A DNA stretch of 10,841 bases from Flavobacteriaceae bacterium (GCA_023301205.1 JALZVC010000149.1:1-10841), one strand, 5' to 3'; shown: positions 1 to 7,229, numbered from the stretch's first letter. The notes: a model not told the origin generated them from the letters alone. Program-made: numbers and translations.

Positions 1-48
1 GTCATAATTAACCTTCAGAACTCTTAAAGAAGTGCTAAACTTTCTCGA

Positions 49-82
49 TTGTAGGCTTGTAGCATTTTGAATATTATATTTG
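49..82 (+). promoter_or_regulatory. Bacteroidota-type promoter of the M16 gene pair
   Basis: TATATTTG at 75-82 is an exact match to the Bacteroidota -7 consensus TAnnTTTG. A TTG at 49-51 lies 23 bp upstream, at the far end of the accepted 17-23 bp spacing for the -33 element. A second TTG at 57-59 would leave only 15 bp. Transcription should start near 89, giving a leader of about 58 nt before the ATG at 147. The leader is A-rich with no Shine-Dalgarno sequence, which is usual in this phylum. Nothing codes convincingly in 1-146. Confidence 0.6.
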
Positions 83-146
83 TAGTAGAAATCAGTAACA
101 TTTCTAAAGTAAAACCAACTAACAATTACAATTTAAAACACAATTT

Positions 147-1490
147 ATGAAAAAAGTACTTTTAAGTGCAGCATTATCATTAGGCTTAATCGCTAGTGTA
201 ACTGCACAAAAGGTGGAATTTGAAGAATACACCTTAGATAATGGGTTACATGTTATCCTTCACCAAGAAAATGCTGCCCCAGTAGTGACTGTAGGTGTAA
301 TGTACCAAATAGGTGCAAAAGACGAAATTACAGGTCGCTCAGGGTTCGCACACTTTTTTGAACACCTGCTTTTTGAAGGAACACCTAACATAGAGCGTGG
401 CGAGTGGTTTAACATTGTAAGTGCTGCAGGTGGGCGTAACAACGCAAACACCTCTCAAGATCGCACCTATTACTACGAGACCTTCCCATCAAACAACCTT
501 GAAATGGGTTTATGGATGGAAAGCGAGCGTATGTTTAACCCTGTAATTGAAAAAATAGGTGTTGACACTCAAAACGAAGTGGTAAAAGAAGAAAAGCGCC
601 AGCGTATTGACAATGCTCCTTATGGTAAAATTATTTATCGCACCGGTATTGATAAGCACCTTTTTAAAACGCATCCTTACGGTAGATCTGTAATTGGGTC
701 TATGAATGATCTTGATGCTGCAGAGTTAAAAGAATTTCAACAATTTAACGACACATACTACAACCCAAACAATGCGGTACTTGTAGTTACTGGAGATTTT
801 CAGGCGGCAAATGCAAAAAAAATGATTTCAGATTACTTTAGCACAATACCTAACCTAGCTAATGAAAATGTACGTCCTGTAATTACAGAAGCTCCTATCA
901 CAGAGACAAGATATGCTACAGAATACGATAGTAACATACAGATTCCTGCATTCGTATTTTCTTATATTACGCCTAAAAGTGTAGATAAGGATGCATATGT
1001 TTTAGACTATATCTCTACAATACTTACTGGGGGTAATAGTTCTAGAATGTACAAGCGTATGGTAGAAGATGAAAAAGTAGCCGTACAAGTTCTTGCTTTT
1101 GCACAATCTAACCAAGACTACGGAACCTACACTATGGGTGCTTTGATTAAAGGAGAGCCAGATTGGGACCAACTTAGAATCATGATGGATGAAGAAATTA
1201 GCAAATTACAAAACTCGCTTATTTCAGAAAAAGAATACCAGAAACTTAAAAATCAATTTGAGACACGTTTTGTAAATGCAAACTCTAGCGTAGAAGGTAT
1301 TGCAGCTTCTCTTGCTAGTTTTTACATGTTAAGAGGTGGGGCAACAGGAGACATCAATAACGAGTTAGTTCTGTATAACAGCATAACTCGTGAAGACATC
1401 ATGCGTGTTGCAAAAAAATACCTAAATCCTAACCAACGTTTAGAGCTTAAATACCTTGCAGGTGAAGCTCCAGCAGATTCTCAAAAATAA
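147..1490 (+). CDS. M16 family zinc metallopeptidase, catalytic subunit (periplasmic)
   Basis: The 447-residue product is an insulinase/pitrilysin-family peptidase of the short, single-half type related to mitochondrial processing peptidase beta. It starts with a Sec signal peptide (positively charged start, hydrophobic residues 4-19) with likely cleavage at A20-Q21, so it acts in the periplasm or on the outside of the inner membrane. The inverted zinc motif HFFEH is at residues 69-73 (His69 and His73 as ligands, Glu72 as general base). Glu149, in the EEKRQR stretch, is spaced correctly as third ligand. The second M16 domain covers about residues 190-370 and includes the GGNSSRMYKRMVEDEK stretch, the counterpart of the family's substrate-clamping R/Y region. 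The ATG at 147 is preferred because the signal peptide begins there. The next gene, 88 bp downstream, encodes an M16 homologue without the zinc site, so a mixed dimer is likely. The substrate is unknown. The family assignment is firm and the partner assignment is inference. Confidence 0.93.
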   Translation: MKKVLLSAALSLGLIASVTAQKVEFEEYTLDNGLHVILHQENAAPVVTVGVMYQIGAKDEITGRSGFAHFFEHLLFEGTPNIERGEWFNIVSAAGGRNNANTSQDRTYYYETFPSNNLEMGLWMESERMFNPVIEKIGVDTQNEVVKEEKRQRIDNAPYGKIIYRTGIDKHLFKTHPYGRSVIGSMNDLDAAELKEFQQFNDTYYNPNNAVLVVTGDFQAANAKKMISDYFSTIPNLANENVRPVITEAPITETRYATEYDSNIQIPAFVFSYITPKSVDKDAYVLDYISTILTGGNSSRMYKRMVEDEKVAVQVLAFAQSNQDYGTYTMGALIKGEPDWDQLRIMMDEEISKLQNSLISEKEYQKLKNQFETRFVNANSSVEGIAASLASFYMLRGGATGDINNELVLYNSITREDIMRVAKKYLNPNQRLELKYLAGEAPADSQK

Positions 1491-1496
1491 GATGAC

Positions 1497-1554
1497 ATGC
1501 CCTTTAACCTATTAAAAACTGAAAGAAGATGAATACTTTGGGCATACCATCTTC
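1497..1554 (+). other. Potential RNA fold between the two M16 genes
   Basis: The 88-bp spacer holds GAAGATG (1525-1531) facing CATCTTC (1548-1554), a 7-bp stem with a 16-nt loop. The loop contains GGGCAT (1540-1545), which is complementary to ATGCCC (1497-1502) just after the first stop codon. The two pairings interleave, so they could form an H-type pseudoknot or compete with each other. There is no U-tract, so this is not an ordinary terminator. A processing site or a modulator of the second gene's translation is conceivable. The pairings are seen in the sequence, but any function is a guess. Confidence 0.3.
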
Positions 1555-1578
1555 CTCTTTATCAAACACTTTACACAG

Positions 1579-3639
1579 ATGAAAAAATATATTTTATACA
1601 CATTTGCGCTAGTCCTTACTGGTCTTACCGCAACCGCACAAATAGACAGAACACAGATGCCAGCCTCTGGTCCTACTCCAGAAGTAAACCTAGGTGATGC
1701 AGAAGAATTCACACTTAAAAACGGACTTACCGTTCTCGTTGTAAACAACACAAAGTTACCGTCTGTAACTTTTAGCTTAAACCTAAATAACCCAGCAGCT
1801 TTTGAAGGAGATAAAGCAGGAGTGCAATCACTTACTGGTGCATTATTGGGTAAAGAGACAATGAAAACATCTAAAAATGATTTTTCTGAGCAAGTAGACT
1901 TTTTAGGAGCTAGAGTAAACGTAAACCCTAATGGAGGTTTTGGTTTTTGCCTTTCTAAATACAAAGAAGAAGTATTCTCTCTTTTTGCAGAAGCTGCTTT
2001 AATGCCAAAGTTTACCCAAGAAGAACTTGATTTTGAAAAGGAACAATTACTTGAAAACATCAAAAATGGCGAGAGCAGTGCAGCGGCAATCGCTGGTAAT
2101 GTGCGTAGCGCATTAGCATACGGTAAAGATCACGCAGCTGGTGAGATTGTAACAGAAGAAACTATAAACAATGTAACGTTAGCAGATGTTGAGGCTTTTT
2201 ATAAAAGCCGTTTTAAGCCATCAAGGGGTTATATGGTATTTACAGGAGACATTAAAGCTAAAGAAGCAAAAAAGCTTTTAAAGAAGTATATGGGTGACTG
2301 GGAAGCTGGTGAAGCAACAATGCCTAAATATCCTGCTACAAGTGACGTAGCAGTGACTGAGATTAACTTTGTAGATGTACCTAATGCAGTACAAACAGAA
2401 CTAGCCATCATGAATATGGTACCATTAAAAATGAAAGACAAAGATTATCACGCAGCTTTAATTGCTAATTACATATTTGGTGGAGGTTTTGGGTCTTACC
2501 TTAACATGAATCTTCGTGAAGCTAATGGTTACACTTATGGAGCACGTTCTTCTGTTAGAACAAGTCGTGATTTTGATGCTACATTTATGGCAACAACTAA
2601 AGTACGTAACGCAGTTACAGATAGTGCAGTTGTTGAGTCTTTAAAAGAAATGAAGCGTATTAGAACAACTAAAGTTGACGCAGAAACGCTTAAAAATGCA
2701 AAAGCAAAGTTCTTAGGTAGTTTTATTTTAGAATCTGAAGACAAAGCCGTTGTTGCAAGAAGAACGATTAATATTAAAACCAATGATCTACCTGTAGACT
2801 TCTACAAAAACTTTATTGCTGACATAAACGCAGTATCTCAAGATGACATTCAGCGTATTGCAAACAAGTATTTCAAGATTGACCAATCTCGTATTGTACT
2901 TGTTGGTAAAGCAACAGATGTTCTAGAAGGAGTTGAAAATATAACTTGGGAAGGCAAAAAAATACCCGTAAAGTATTTTGACAAAGATGCAAACCCAACA
3001 AAAAAACCATCTACAATAGCAATTCCAGATGGAGTAAGTGCTAAGACTGTAATGGCTAGTTATATTAAAGCTATTGGTGGTAAAGATGCCGCAACAAAAG
3101 TAAAAAGTCTAGCTTTTGTTGGTGAAGCAGAAATACAAGGCCAGAAACTACAGATGGAAAGCAAAAACACCTCTAAAAATCAATCGTTAATGCTATTATC
3201 TATGGGCGGACAGGCTTTACAGAAAACTGTTTTTAATAAAACAGAAGGATATACATTAGCCAGAGGTCAAAAAACAGATAATACGCCAGAGCAAAATAAA
3301 CGAGCTATGCTAGGCGCTACTCCTTTTCCAGAATTAAATGGGAGCGATGCTACACTAGAAGGGATAGAAGCTGTTAACGGTAAAAATGCGTATGTACTTG
3401 CTACAGGAGATGTGAAAAACTACTACGATGTTGCTACTGGACTAAAAATTAAATCTAGTGTGACAATGTCTCAAGGAGGTCAAAGCCTGACTGTAGGAAC
3501 TACCTATAGTGACTATAAAACGGTGAATGGTGTAAAAGTACCACACGGAGTTTCTATGGCTATGGGGCCGCAAGAGTTAAAGTTTGCACTAACTAAAGTA
3601 ATGGTGAACGAAGGAGTTACAGACGCAGACTTCGAGTAA
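1579..3639 (+). CDS. M16 family protein lacking the zinc site, with C-terminal extension
   Basis: The 686-residue exported protein has a signal peptide with likely cleavage at A20-Q21. Residues about 40-450 form two M16 half-domains. Where active relatives have HxxEH, this protein reads SLTGA (residues 84-88), so both histidines and the glutamate are gone and it should not bind catalytic zinc. The second half keeps the GGGFGSYLNMNLRE segment (301-314) followed by GYTYG, with Arg313 and Tyr318 or Tyr320 as the conserved substrate-binding R/Y pair. This active/inactive split resembles MPP-alpha/beta and other bacterial M16B heterodimers, and the gene follows an HxxEH-bearing homologue on the same strand. 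Residues about 485-686 are an extra domain rich in alternating beta-type sequence, like the LolA/outer-membrane-lipoprotein-sorting folds found after M16 domains in Bacteroidota; I recognise this only loosely. A terminator follows at 3705-3737. Confidence 0.9.
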   Translation: MKKYILYTFALVLTGLTATAQIDRTQMPASGPTPEVNLGDAEEFTLKNGLTVLVVNNTKLPSVTFSLNLNNPAAFEGDKAGVQSLTGALLGKETMKTSKNDFSEQVDFLGARVNVNPNGGFGFCLSKYKEEVFSLFAEAALMPKFTQEELDFEKEQLLENIKNGESSAAAIAGNVRSALAYGKDHAAGEIVTEETINNVTLADVEAFYKSRFKPSRGYMVFTGDIKAKEAKKLLKKYMGDWEAGEATMPKYPATSDVAVTEINFVDVPNAVQTELAIMNMVPLKMKDKDYHAALIANYIFGGGFGSYLNMNLREANGYTYGARSSVRTSRDFDATFMATTKVRNAVTDSAVVESLKEMKRIRTTKVDAETLKNAKAKFLGSFILESEDKAVVARRTINIKTNDLPVDFYKNFIADINAVSQDDIQRIANKYFKIDQSRIVLVGKATDVLEGVENITWEGKKIPVKYFDKDANPTKKPSTIAIPDGVSAKTVMASYIKAIGGKDAATKVKSLAFVGEAEIQGQKLQMESKNTSKNQSLMLLSMGGQALQKTVFNKTEGYTLARGQKTDNTPEQNKRAMLGATPFPELNGSDATLEGIEAVNGKNAYVLATGDVKNYYDVATGLKIKSSVTMSQGGQSLTVGTTYSDYKTVNGVKVPHGVSMAMGPQELKFALTKVMVNEGVTDADFE

Positions 3640-3660
3640 TATTATTTTAGATTTTTTAGC

Positions 3661-3687
3661 ACCTGTCTGAGCAATGTAACGATAGGT
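3661..3687. repeat. Imperfect palindrome after the M16 pair
   Basis: ACCTGTC (3661-3667) can pair with GATAGGT (3681-3687) with one G-U, leaving a 13-nt loop. The outer arms and the TGAGC in the loop resemble the palindromic intergenic repeats (ACCTGTCTGAGC type) that I recall from flavobacterial genomes, so this may be a decayed copy. Only one copy is present in the window, so the repeat family assignment is a recollection and not something shown here. Confidence 0.3.
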
Positions 3688-3704
3688 AGAAATACAAATA
3701 AATC

Positions 3705-3737
3705 AAGACCGTCTTTTACGAGGTGGTCTTTTTTTTT
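3705..3737 (+). terminator. Rho-independent terminator of the M16 operon, inside the 3' end of the convergent gene
   Basis: AAGACC (3705-3710) pairs with GGTCTT (3725-3730) and the run of T continues to 3737, the usual layout of an intrinsic terminator on the plus strand. The right arm and the T run are also the last codons of the minus-strand transporter gene (its lysine-rich C-terminus KSKKKTTS). The poly-lysine tail codons and the terminator U-tract are therefore the same bases. On the minus strand the hairpin lacks a following U-run, so it should work mainly for the plus strand. Confidence 0.6.
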
Positions 3738-4600
3738 GATTTTCTATTTGCTAAATACACCCCAAAGATGATTAATCCGGCAGCACCTATTTGAGATAAC
3801 CCAAACACTTCTCCGTCTAGTAAACCCCAAAATAAAGCTACTATAGGAATTAAATATGTCACTGATGTTGCAAAAACAGGAGTGCTAATTTGTACAAGTT
3901 TATTAAATACTATTTTTGCCACTCCCGTACCAACAATAGCCAATATTGCCAGATACCCTAATGAAGTCATCACGGTATCATTTGCGATAATCTCTTGATC
4001 AAAAAATCCTGAAAAACCTAAAATCACAAATGCAGGTATGATAAGTACCATAAAATTGCCCACAGCAATACCTGTTGCAGAAATGTCCTGCAAATGCCTC
4101 TTTATAATATTTACATTCATCCCATAACAGAAAGAAGCAATTAAAACCAATATACTATACCAATAGTTTTGATTAGGATGCAACGTTGCCCCACTCCATA
4201 TAAGCAAAAGGCTTCCTATAAGCCCAACAATAACTCCAACTAATTGGTTACGAGTAAAACCAATACTGAAAATAAAAACACCTAATAATAAGGAAATAAT
4301 TGGCACCGTAGAGTTTAGTACAGAAACCACCGCACTATCAATCTCCGTCTCAGCAAAAGCAAACAGAAATGCGGGAATAAAAGTGCCTAAAAACGCAGAT
4401 ATTGCGATCCATTTCCATTTGTCTCTCGGGATGGTTCTTAACTGTTTATAGCCTACTAAAATTAAAAAAGCAGCAGCAAAAAGAGTACGCAAAGCACCTA
4501 ACTGTAATGGCGTAAGACCAACTAAAGCTTTTTTTATAAGTATAAAAGAACTTCCCCAGACAATGGAGAGGATGATTAGATATAACCATTTTTTTGACAT
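3716..4600 (-). CDS. EamA/DMT superfamily inner-membrane transporter
   Basis: The 294-residue protein has about ten hydrophobic segments and two EamA repeats (roughly residues 5-135 and 145-285), the standard length and layout of drug/metabolite transporters of the RhaT/YdcZ-like group. The first helix carries WGSSFILIKKAL, a common EamA signature. The second repeat ends in an ALFWGLLDGEVF segment matching the family's WG-x-x-x-GE motif. The C-terminus is short, basic and cytoplasmic. Members export or import amino acids, nucleotides or other small metabolites, and the substrate cannot be read from the sequence. The gene stands alone on the minus strand, convergent with the M16 pair and about 210 bp from gldD, with its own possible -7 box at 4625-4632. 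The ATG at 4600 fits the N-terminal helix. Confidence 0.9.
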   Translation of the reverse strand: MSKKWLYLIILSIVWGSSFILIKKALVGLTPLQLGALRTLFAAAFLILVGYKQLRTIPRDKWKWIAISAFLGTFIPAFLFAFAETEIDSAVVSVLNSTVPIISLLLGVFIFSIGFTRNQLVGVIVGLIGSLLLIWSGATLHPNQNYWYSILVLIASFCYGMNVNIIKRHLQDISATGIAVGNFMVLIIPAFVILGFSGFFDQEIIANDTVMTSLGYLAILAIVGTGVAKIVFNKLVQISTPVFATSVTYLIPIVALFWGLLDGEVFGLSQIGAAGLIIFGVYLANRKSKKKTTS

Positions 4601-4624
4601 ATTTTCACTTAAGTATTACAACTG

Positions 4625-4632
4625 CAAAATTA
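4625..4632 (-). promoter_or_regulatory. Possible -7 box of the EamA gene
   Basis: Read on the minus strand the sequence is TAATTTTG, matching TAnnTTTG. It would start transcription about 18 nt before the ATG at 4600. I see no TTG or TTTG at the proper -33 distance, so this is half a promoter at best. Confidence 0.4.
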
Positions 4633-4708
4633 TGAATTAATACCCTCGAAAAATGGAATTAACACACAAGAGTTATAAGTAGTTGGATTTTGTTCATTTA
4701 CTCGGGTA

Positions 4709-4748
4709 GTTACACAGAGATTCACTGAGCTACACAAAGATTCGCAGA
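4709..4748. repeat. 20-bp imperfect tandem repeat, two units
   Basis: Units at 4709-4728 and 4729-4748 both follow the pattern GyTACACArAGATTCrCwGA and agree at 16 of 20 positions. They lie in the 212-bp gene-free gap between the EamA gene and gldD. No start codon or other coding signal accompanies them. They may be the remains of a dispersed intergenic repeat. Confidence 0.6.
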
Positions 4749-4774
4749 TAGATTGTTATAACCTGAATAAAGAT

Positions 4775-4821
4775 ACTGCTACTGTCAACTGCCACTGCTT
4801 ACTAATGACTGCTTACTGTCC
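4775..4821. repeat. Degenerate ACTG-headed heptamer array at the gldD 3' end
   Basis: Seven consecutive units of 6 or 7 bp start with ACT, six of them with ACTG: ACTGCT, ACTGTCA, ACTGCC, ACTGCTT, ACTAATG, ACTGCTT, ACTGTCC. The last unit and a half cover the gldD stop codon and final codons. Short tandem ACTGCC-like arrays occur between genes in Bacteroidota, and this is a small decayed example. Together with the neighbouring 20-bp repeat it makes the gldD/EamA gap look like a site of slippage. Confidence 0.6.
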
Positions 4822-5370
4822 CCTCCACTCCATCGTTTCCATCATCATGCGCATATCATTGCGCACATAGTCTATGGCCGGCAAGAGGGAATCGTAATTA
4901 GGCTTAGAATCAAAATAGAGCGCAGCACTTACAAAATGCTTTATACTATCGGTAAGATGAAACTGCCCTTGAGAAGCGGCATTTCCATTTATCTCATAAA
5001 AGGTGCCGTATGTCTTTTTATCTGGATTAACATACCGGCTCTCTGGCATGTTAATTGCCATAGGTTTGTGATTTAAGGCCAAACGCTCTGCCTCTCTCAA
5101 CTGTGCGTTCATTTTAGCTGTATCGGTGTCGATGTACGTTAAAAAAACAGTCGCTTTCATTTGCGGGTATTCCACTTTTATACCGCAATTTTTATTTACC
5201 AAAACCTCAGCAAATTCGTTTTGTTTAAAAACAAAAGGACAATCTAATTTGACATCGCTATACACTGGTTTTGGAAAACGCAGTCTCAATTTGGCATGTG
5301 GTTTTACCACCACATCATCTTCACAAGAAGCACTTACAATAAGTATTAAAAATACAATCAAGAATCTCAT
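4813..5370 (-). CDS. gldD: Gliding motility lipoprotein GldD
   Basis: The 185-residue protein has a lipoprotein signal peptide: a hydrophobic run at residues 3-14, then lipobox SASC with the acceptor cysteine at 16. It should be lipid-anchored in the cell envelope. The mature part carries the conserved GldD blocks: KPHAKLRLRFPKPVY near the N-terminus, the LDCPFVF segment, YPQMKATVFLTY, YGTFYEINGNAASQGQFHLTDS, and near the C-terminus KPNYDSLLPAIDYVRNDM with a final WRGQ. In Flavobacterium johnsoniae GldD is needed for gliding and is linked to the type IX secretion/gliding apparatus, though its biochemical role is not defined. The ATG overlaps the gldE stop as ATGA (5367-5370), so translation is probably coupled. 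Two internal cysteines (residues 44 and 62) could form a disulfide in the periplasm. Confidence 0.92.
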   Translation of the reverse strand: MRFLIVFLILIVSASCEDDVVVKPHAKLRLRFPKPVYSDVKLDCPFVFKQNEFAEVLVNKNCGIKVEYPQMKATVFLTYIDTDTAKMNAQLREAERLALNHKPMAINMPESRYVNPDKKTYGTFYEINGNAASQGQFHLTDSIKHFVSAALYFDSKPNYDSLLPAIDYVRNDMRMMMETMEWRGQ

Positions 5371-6695
5371 ACAGGTACTCGCGTCAATTTAATTTGTTGT
5401 ATACGTTTGTTATCAAACGCCTCTATGGTAAACGCATAATTATGGAATGTTATTACTTCGTTCTTTTTAGGAAACCCTTTTGATATCTCTAAAAGAAAAC
5501 CAGCAATAGTTTCTGCCTCTCCTTTTTCGTCCTCAAAAATAGAAGGATCTTCCAACTCAATCACTCGGTAAAAATCTTTTAAGGAAGTCTTTCCTTCAAA
5601 TACAAATGTATTATCATCCAGCTTCGAGAATATAAGGTCTTCATCATCAAACTCATCACTAATCTCACCAACAATCTCTTCAATAATATCTTCTAATGAA
5701 ATAAGTCCGCTAGTCCCTCCGTATTCATCTACGACAATAGCAAGGTGCATTTTCATCTCCTTAAATTCATTCAGTAAATCGTCCAGCTTTTTATTTTCTG
5801 GCACAAAATACGCTTCACGTATTAGCGCGTTCCAGTCTAGCTTTTTACGATCTATATAAGGCATTAAGTCTTTTACATAAAGCACCCCTGTTATCTTATC
5901 TATATTCTCCTTAAAAACCGGTATTCTTGAGAAGCCTTTGTCAATAATTTGCGGCATAATCTCAGTAAAAGAAGCTTCTTCATTTAGTGCAAAAATCTCC
6001 ATCCTGGGTTTCATCACCTGCTTAGTGTCTGTATTACCAAAAGTTACAATACCCTGTAATATTTTTTGTTCTTCGCTAGTGGTGTCTTCTTCATCTGTTA
6101 GCTCTAGCGCTTGGTATAATTGATCTACACTTATGTTAGAACTCTGTTTCCCAAAACGATTTTGCAAATACATCGTCATAGACCGCATAGGTGTGCTTAA
6201 TGGAGTAAGTAGAAAGTCTAACACGTTTAGCGGATAGGACATAAAGTAAGCAAAAGACAGTTTGTTACGGGTAGCATATACCTTGGGTAAAATTTCTCCA
6301 AAAAGTAAAATAAGAAATGTAACTGCTACTACTTTTACTAGGAATACCGCGCTCACCTCAAAGAAATACAAATTGATTTCATAACTCCACCCTTCAAACC
6401 ATACTCTGCTTAAGGATTCAAAAAGTAAAACAATAGCGATATTGATAAAGTTGTTCGCAACAAGAATAGTCGCTAAGAGTTTTTTAGGCTTCTCTAGTAA
6501 TTTTTTTACAATAGCAAGTTTTCTTGAAGCACTATCTTCTGCCGTTTCAAGATCAGAACTACTTAATGAGAAAAAAGCCACCTCTGCTCCAGAAATCATT
6601 GCAGAACAACCTAAAAGAATCACGAGCACAACTAGGCTCGGGATTTGCATATAAAATAATGATATTAAAAGGTAACTAGGAGGTTCTATATCCAC
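5367..6695 (-). CDS. gldE: GldE, CNNM/CBS/CorC-type membrane protein
   Basis: The 442-residue gliding-associated protein belongs to the hemolysin-C/CorC family. Residues about 17-190 form the DUF21/CNNM membrane domain with several helices, including SGAEVAFFSLS (35-45) and LFGEILPKVYATRN (131-144). Two CBS motifs follow (about 225-350), ending in the hallmark VDEYGGTSGLISLEDIIEEI (322-341). A CorC/HlyC domain covers about 358-440. CNNM/CorC relatives handle Mg2+ or Co2+, and the role of GldE in gliding is genetic rather than biochemical. The start is taken as GTG (6693-6695), which gives the family-like MD-EPPS opening. A TAA in frame two codons upstream rules out anything longer, and the ATG at codon 16 is the only close alternative. 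The gene lies 61 nt after the second in-frame stop of ssb and overlaps gldD by 4 nt. Confidence 0.92.
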   Translation of the reverse strand: MDIEPPSYLLISLFYMQIPSLVVLVILLGCSAMISGAEVAFFSLSSSDLETAEDSASRKLAIVKKLLEKPKKLLATILVANNFINIAIVLLFESLSRVWFEGWSYEINLYFFEVSAVFLVKVVAVTFLILLFGEILPKVYATRNKLSFAYFMSYPLNVLDFLLTPLSTPMRSMTMYLQNRFGKQSSNISVDQLYQALELTDEEDTTSEEQKILQGIVTFGNTDTKQVMKPRMEIFALNEEASFTEIMPQIIDKGFSRIPVFKENIDKITGVLYVKDLMPYIDRKKLDWNALIREAYFVPENKKLDDLLNEFKEMKMHLAIVVDEYGGTSGLISLEDIIEEIVGEISDEFDDEDLIFSKLDDNTFVFEGKTSLKDFYRVIELEDPSIFEDEKGEAETIAGFLLEISKGFPKKNEVITFHNYAFTIEAFDNKRIQQIKLTRVPV

Positions 6696-6713
6696 TTGTT
6701 ATATTTCGATTAA

Positions 6714-6726
6714 GCACCTTGGGTGC
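6714..6726 (-). other. Small hairpin in the ssb-gldE spacer
   Basis: GCACC (6714-6718) and GGTGC (6722-6726) form a 5-bp stem with a 3-nt loop. No U-run follows on the minus strand, so it is not a good terminator. It may cap the 3' end of a processed ssb transcript or mean nothing. Confidence 0.25.
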
Positions 6727-6756
6727 AGACGGTACAATAAAAGTATCGTTTATTAT

Positions 6757-6813
6757 TTAAAACAGCAAATCATCATTACTAGAATCTGTTTGTTGTGATG
6801 GTAAGGCTGTATT
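6757..6813 (-). pseudogene. In-frame continuation of ssb beyond the stop: acidic C-terminal tip DDLLF
   Basis: Directly after the ssb TAA (6814-6816) the same frame stays open for 18 codons reading NTALPSQQTDSSNDDLLF and then ends in a second TAA (6757-6759). A Gln/Ser/Pro-rich linker closing with acidic residues plus a hydrophobic Leu-Leu-Phe is exactly the C-terminal design of bacterial SSB (DDDIPF in E. coli, DDLPF in many Bacteroidota). A chance match in the right frame, at the right distance and ending in a stop is unlikely. A single substitution (for example CAA to TAA, or TAA read through) separates this frame from a normal 150-residue SSB. The segment is therefore a just-detached tail, a readthrough extension, or an artefact of a sequencing error. 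Confidence 0.8.
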
Positions 6814-7209
6814 TTAAGGCTGCGTTTCTGGTTGTGATTGTGCACCAGTATTATTTGCAGCTTGATTTTCTTCTTTTGGTGTTAAGAAATTAAAATCTGT
6901 ACAGTGTATCTCTGTAGTGTATCGATCTTTGCCTTGGTCATCTTGCCACTTTCTGGTCTTAATACGGCCTTCAACATATATTTTATCACCTTTTTTGAGG
7001 TACTTTTCACAAATTTCTGCCATTTTATTGCGCATTACAATATTGTGCCATTCTACATTATTAATGCGTTCGCCCGTTGTCTTATTTGTGTACGTCTCGT
7101 TAGTCGCTAACGGAAAATTACCTATACTCCCACCACCCTCAAAAAAATGCATTTTAACATCATCACCGGTATGCCCTATTAGCATTACTTTATTTAATGT
7201 ACCATTCAT
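6814..7209 (-). CDS. ssb: Single-stranded DNA-binding protein, tail cut off by TAA
   Basis: The protein is 131 residues to the first stop. Residues 1-112 are a complete OB fold opening MNGTLNKVMLIGH, with NVEWHNIVMRNKMAEICEKYLKKGDKIYVEG (51-81) as the classical SSB core and Trp54 and Trp88 as likely base-stacking residues. It binds ssDNA as a tetramer in replication, repair and recombination. The ATG at 7207-7209 is preferred over a TTG two codons upstream because it gives the usual family N-terminus. After residue 112 there is only a short polar linker ending QPETQP, with no acidic tip. That tip lies beyond the stop in the same frame (6757-6813). As written, the protein would bind DNA but lack the docking site for SSB partners. 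The gene sits 53 nt after mutY, and a -7 box at 7230-7237 may give it its own promoter. Confidence 0.93.
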   Translation of the reverse strand: MNGTLNKVMLIGHTGDDVKMHFFEGGGSIGNFPLATNETYTNKTTGERINNVEWHNIVMRNKMAEICEKYLKKGDKIYVEGRIKTRKWQDDQGKDRYTTEIHCTDFNFLTPKEENQAANNTGAQSQPETQP

Positions 7210-7229
7210 AGTCAAAAATTTAACGGAGA

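Noticed and set aside
1..146. 3' end of an upstream gene in the first 146 bp
   Set aside because: Every plus-strand frame meets stops early, and the short open stretch ending near 27 has no recognisable content.
1512..2063. Long open frame (183 codons) on the minus strand opposite the second M16 gene
   Set aside because: It is fully antisense to a clearly recognised coding region, is Ser/Lys/Phe-rich without family motifs, and has the look of a mirror frame of biased codons.
6693..6695. GTG start of gldE as a mis-call of the ATG at codon 16
   Set aside because: The GTG start gives the family-like MD-EPPS opening and keeps the first membrane helix in context; the ATG remains possible but is less likely.
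7210..7215. TTG start two codons upstream of the ssb ATG
   Set aside because: The ATG at 7209 gives the normal MNGTLNKVMLIGH N-terminus of this family; the longer form adds only Met-Thr from a rare start.
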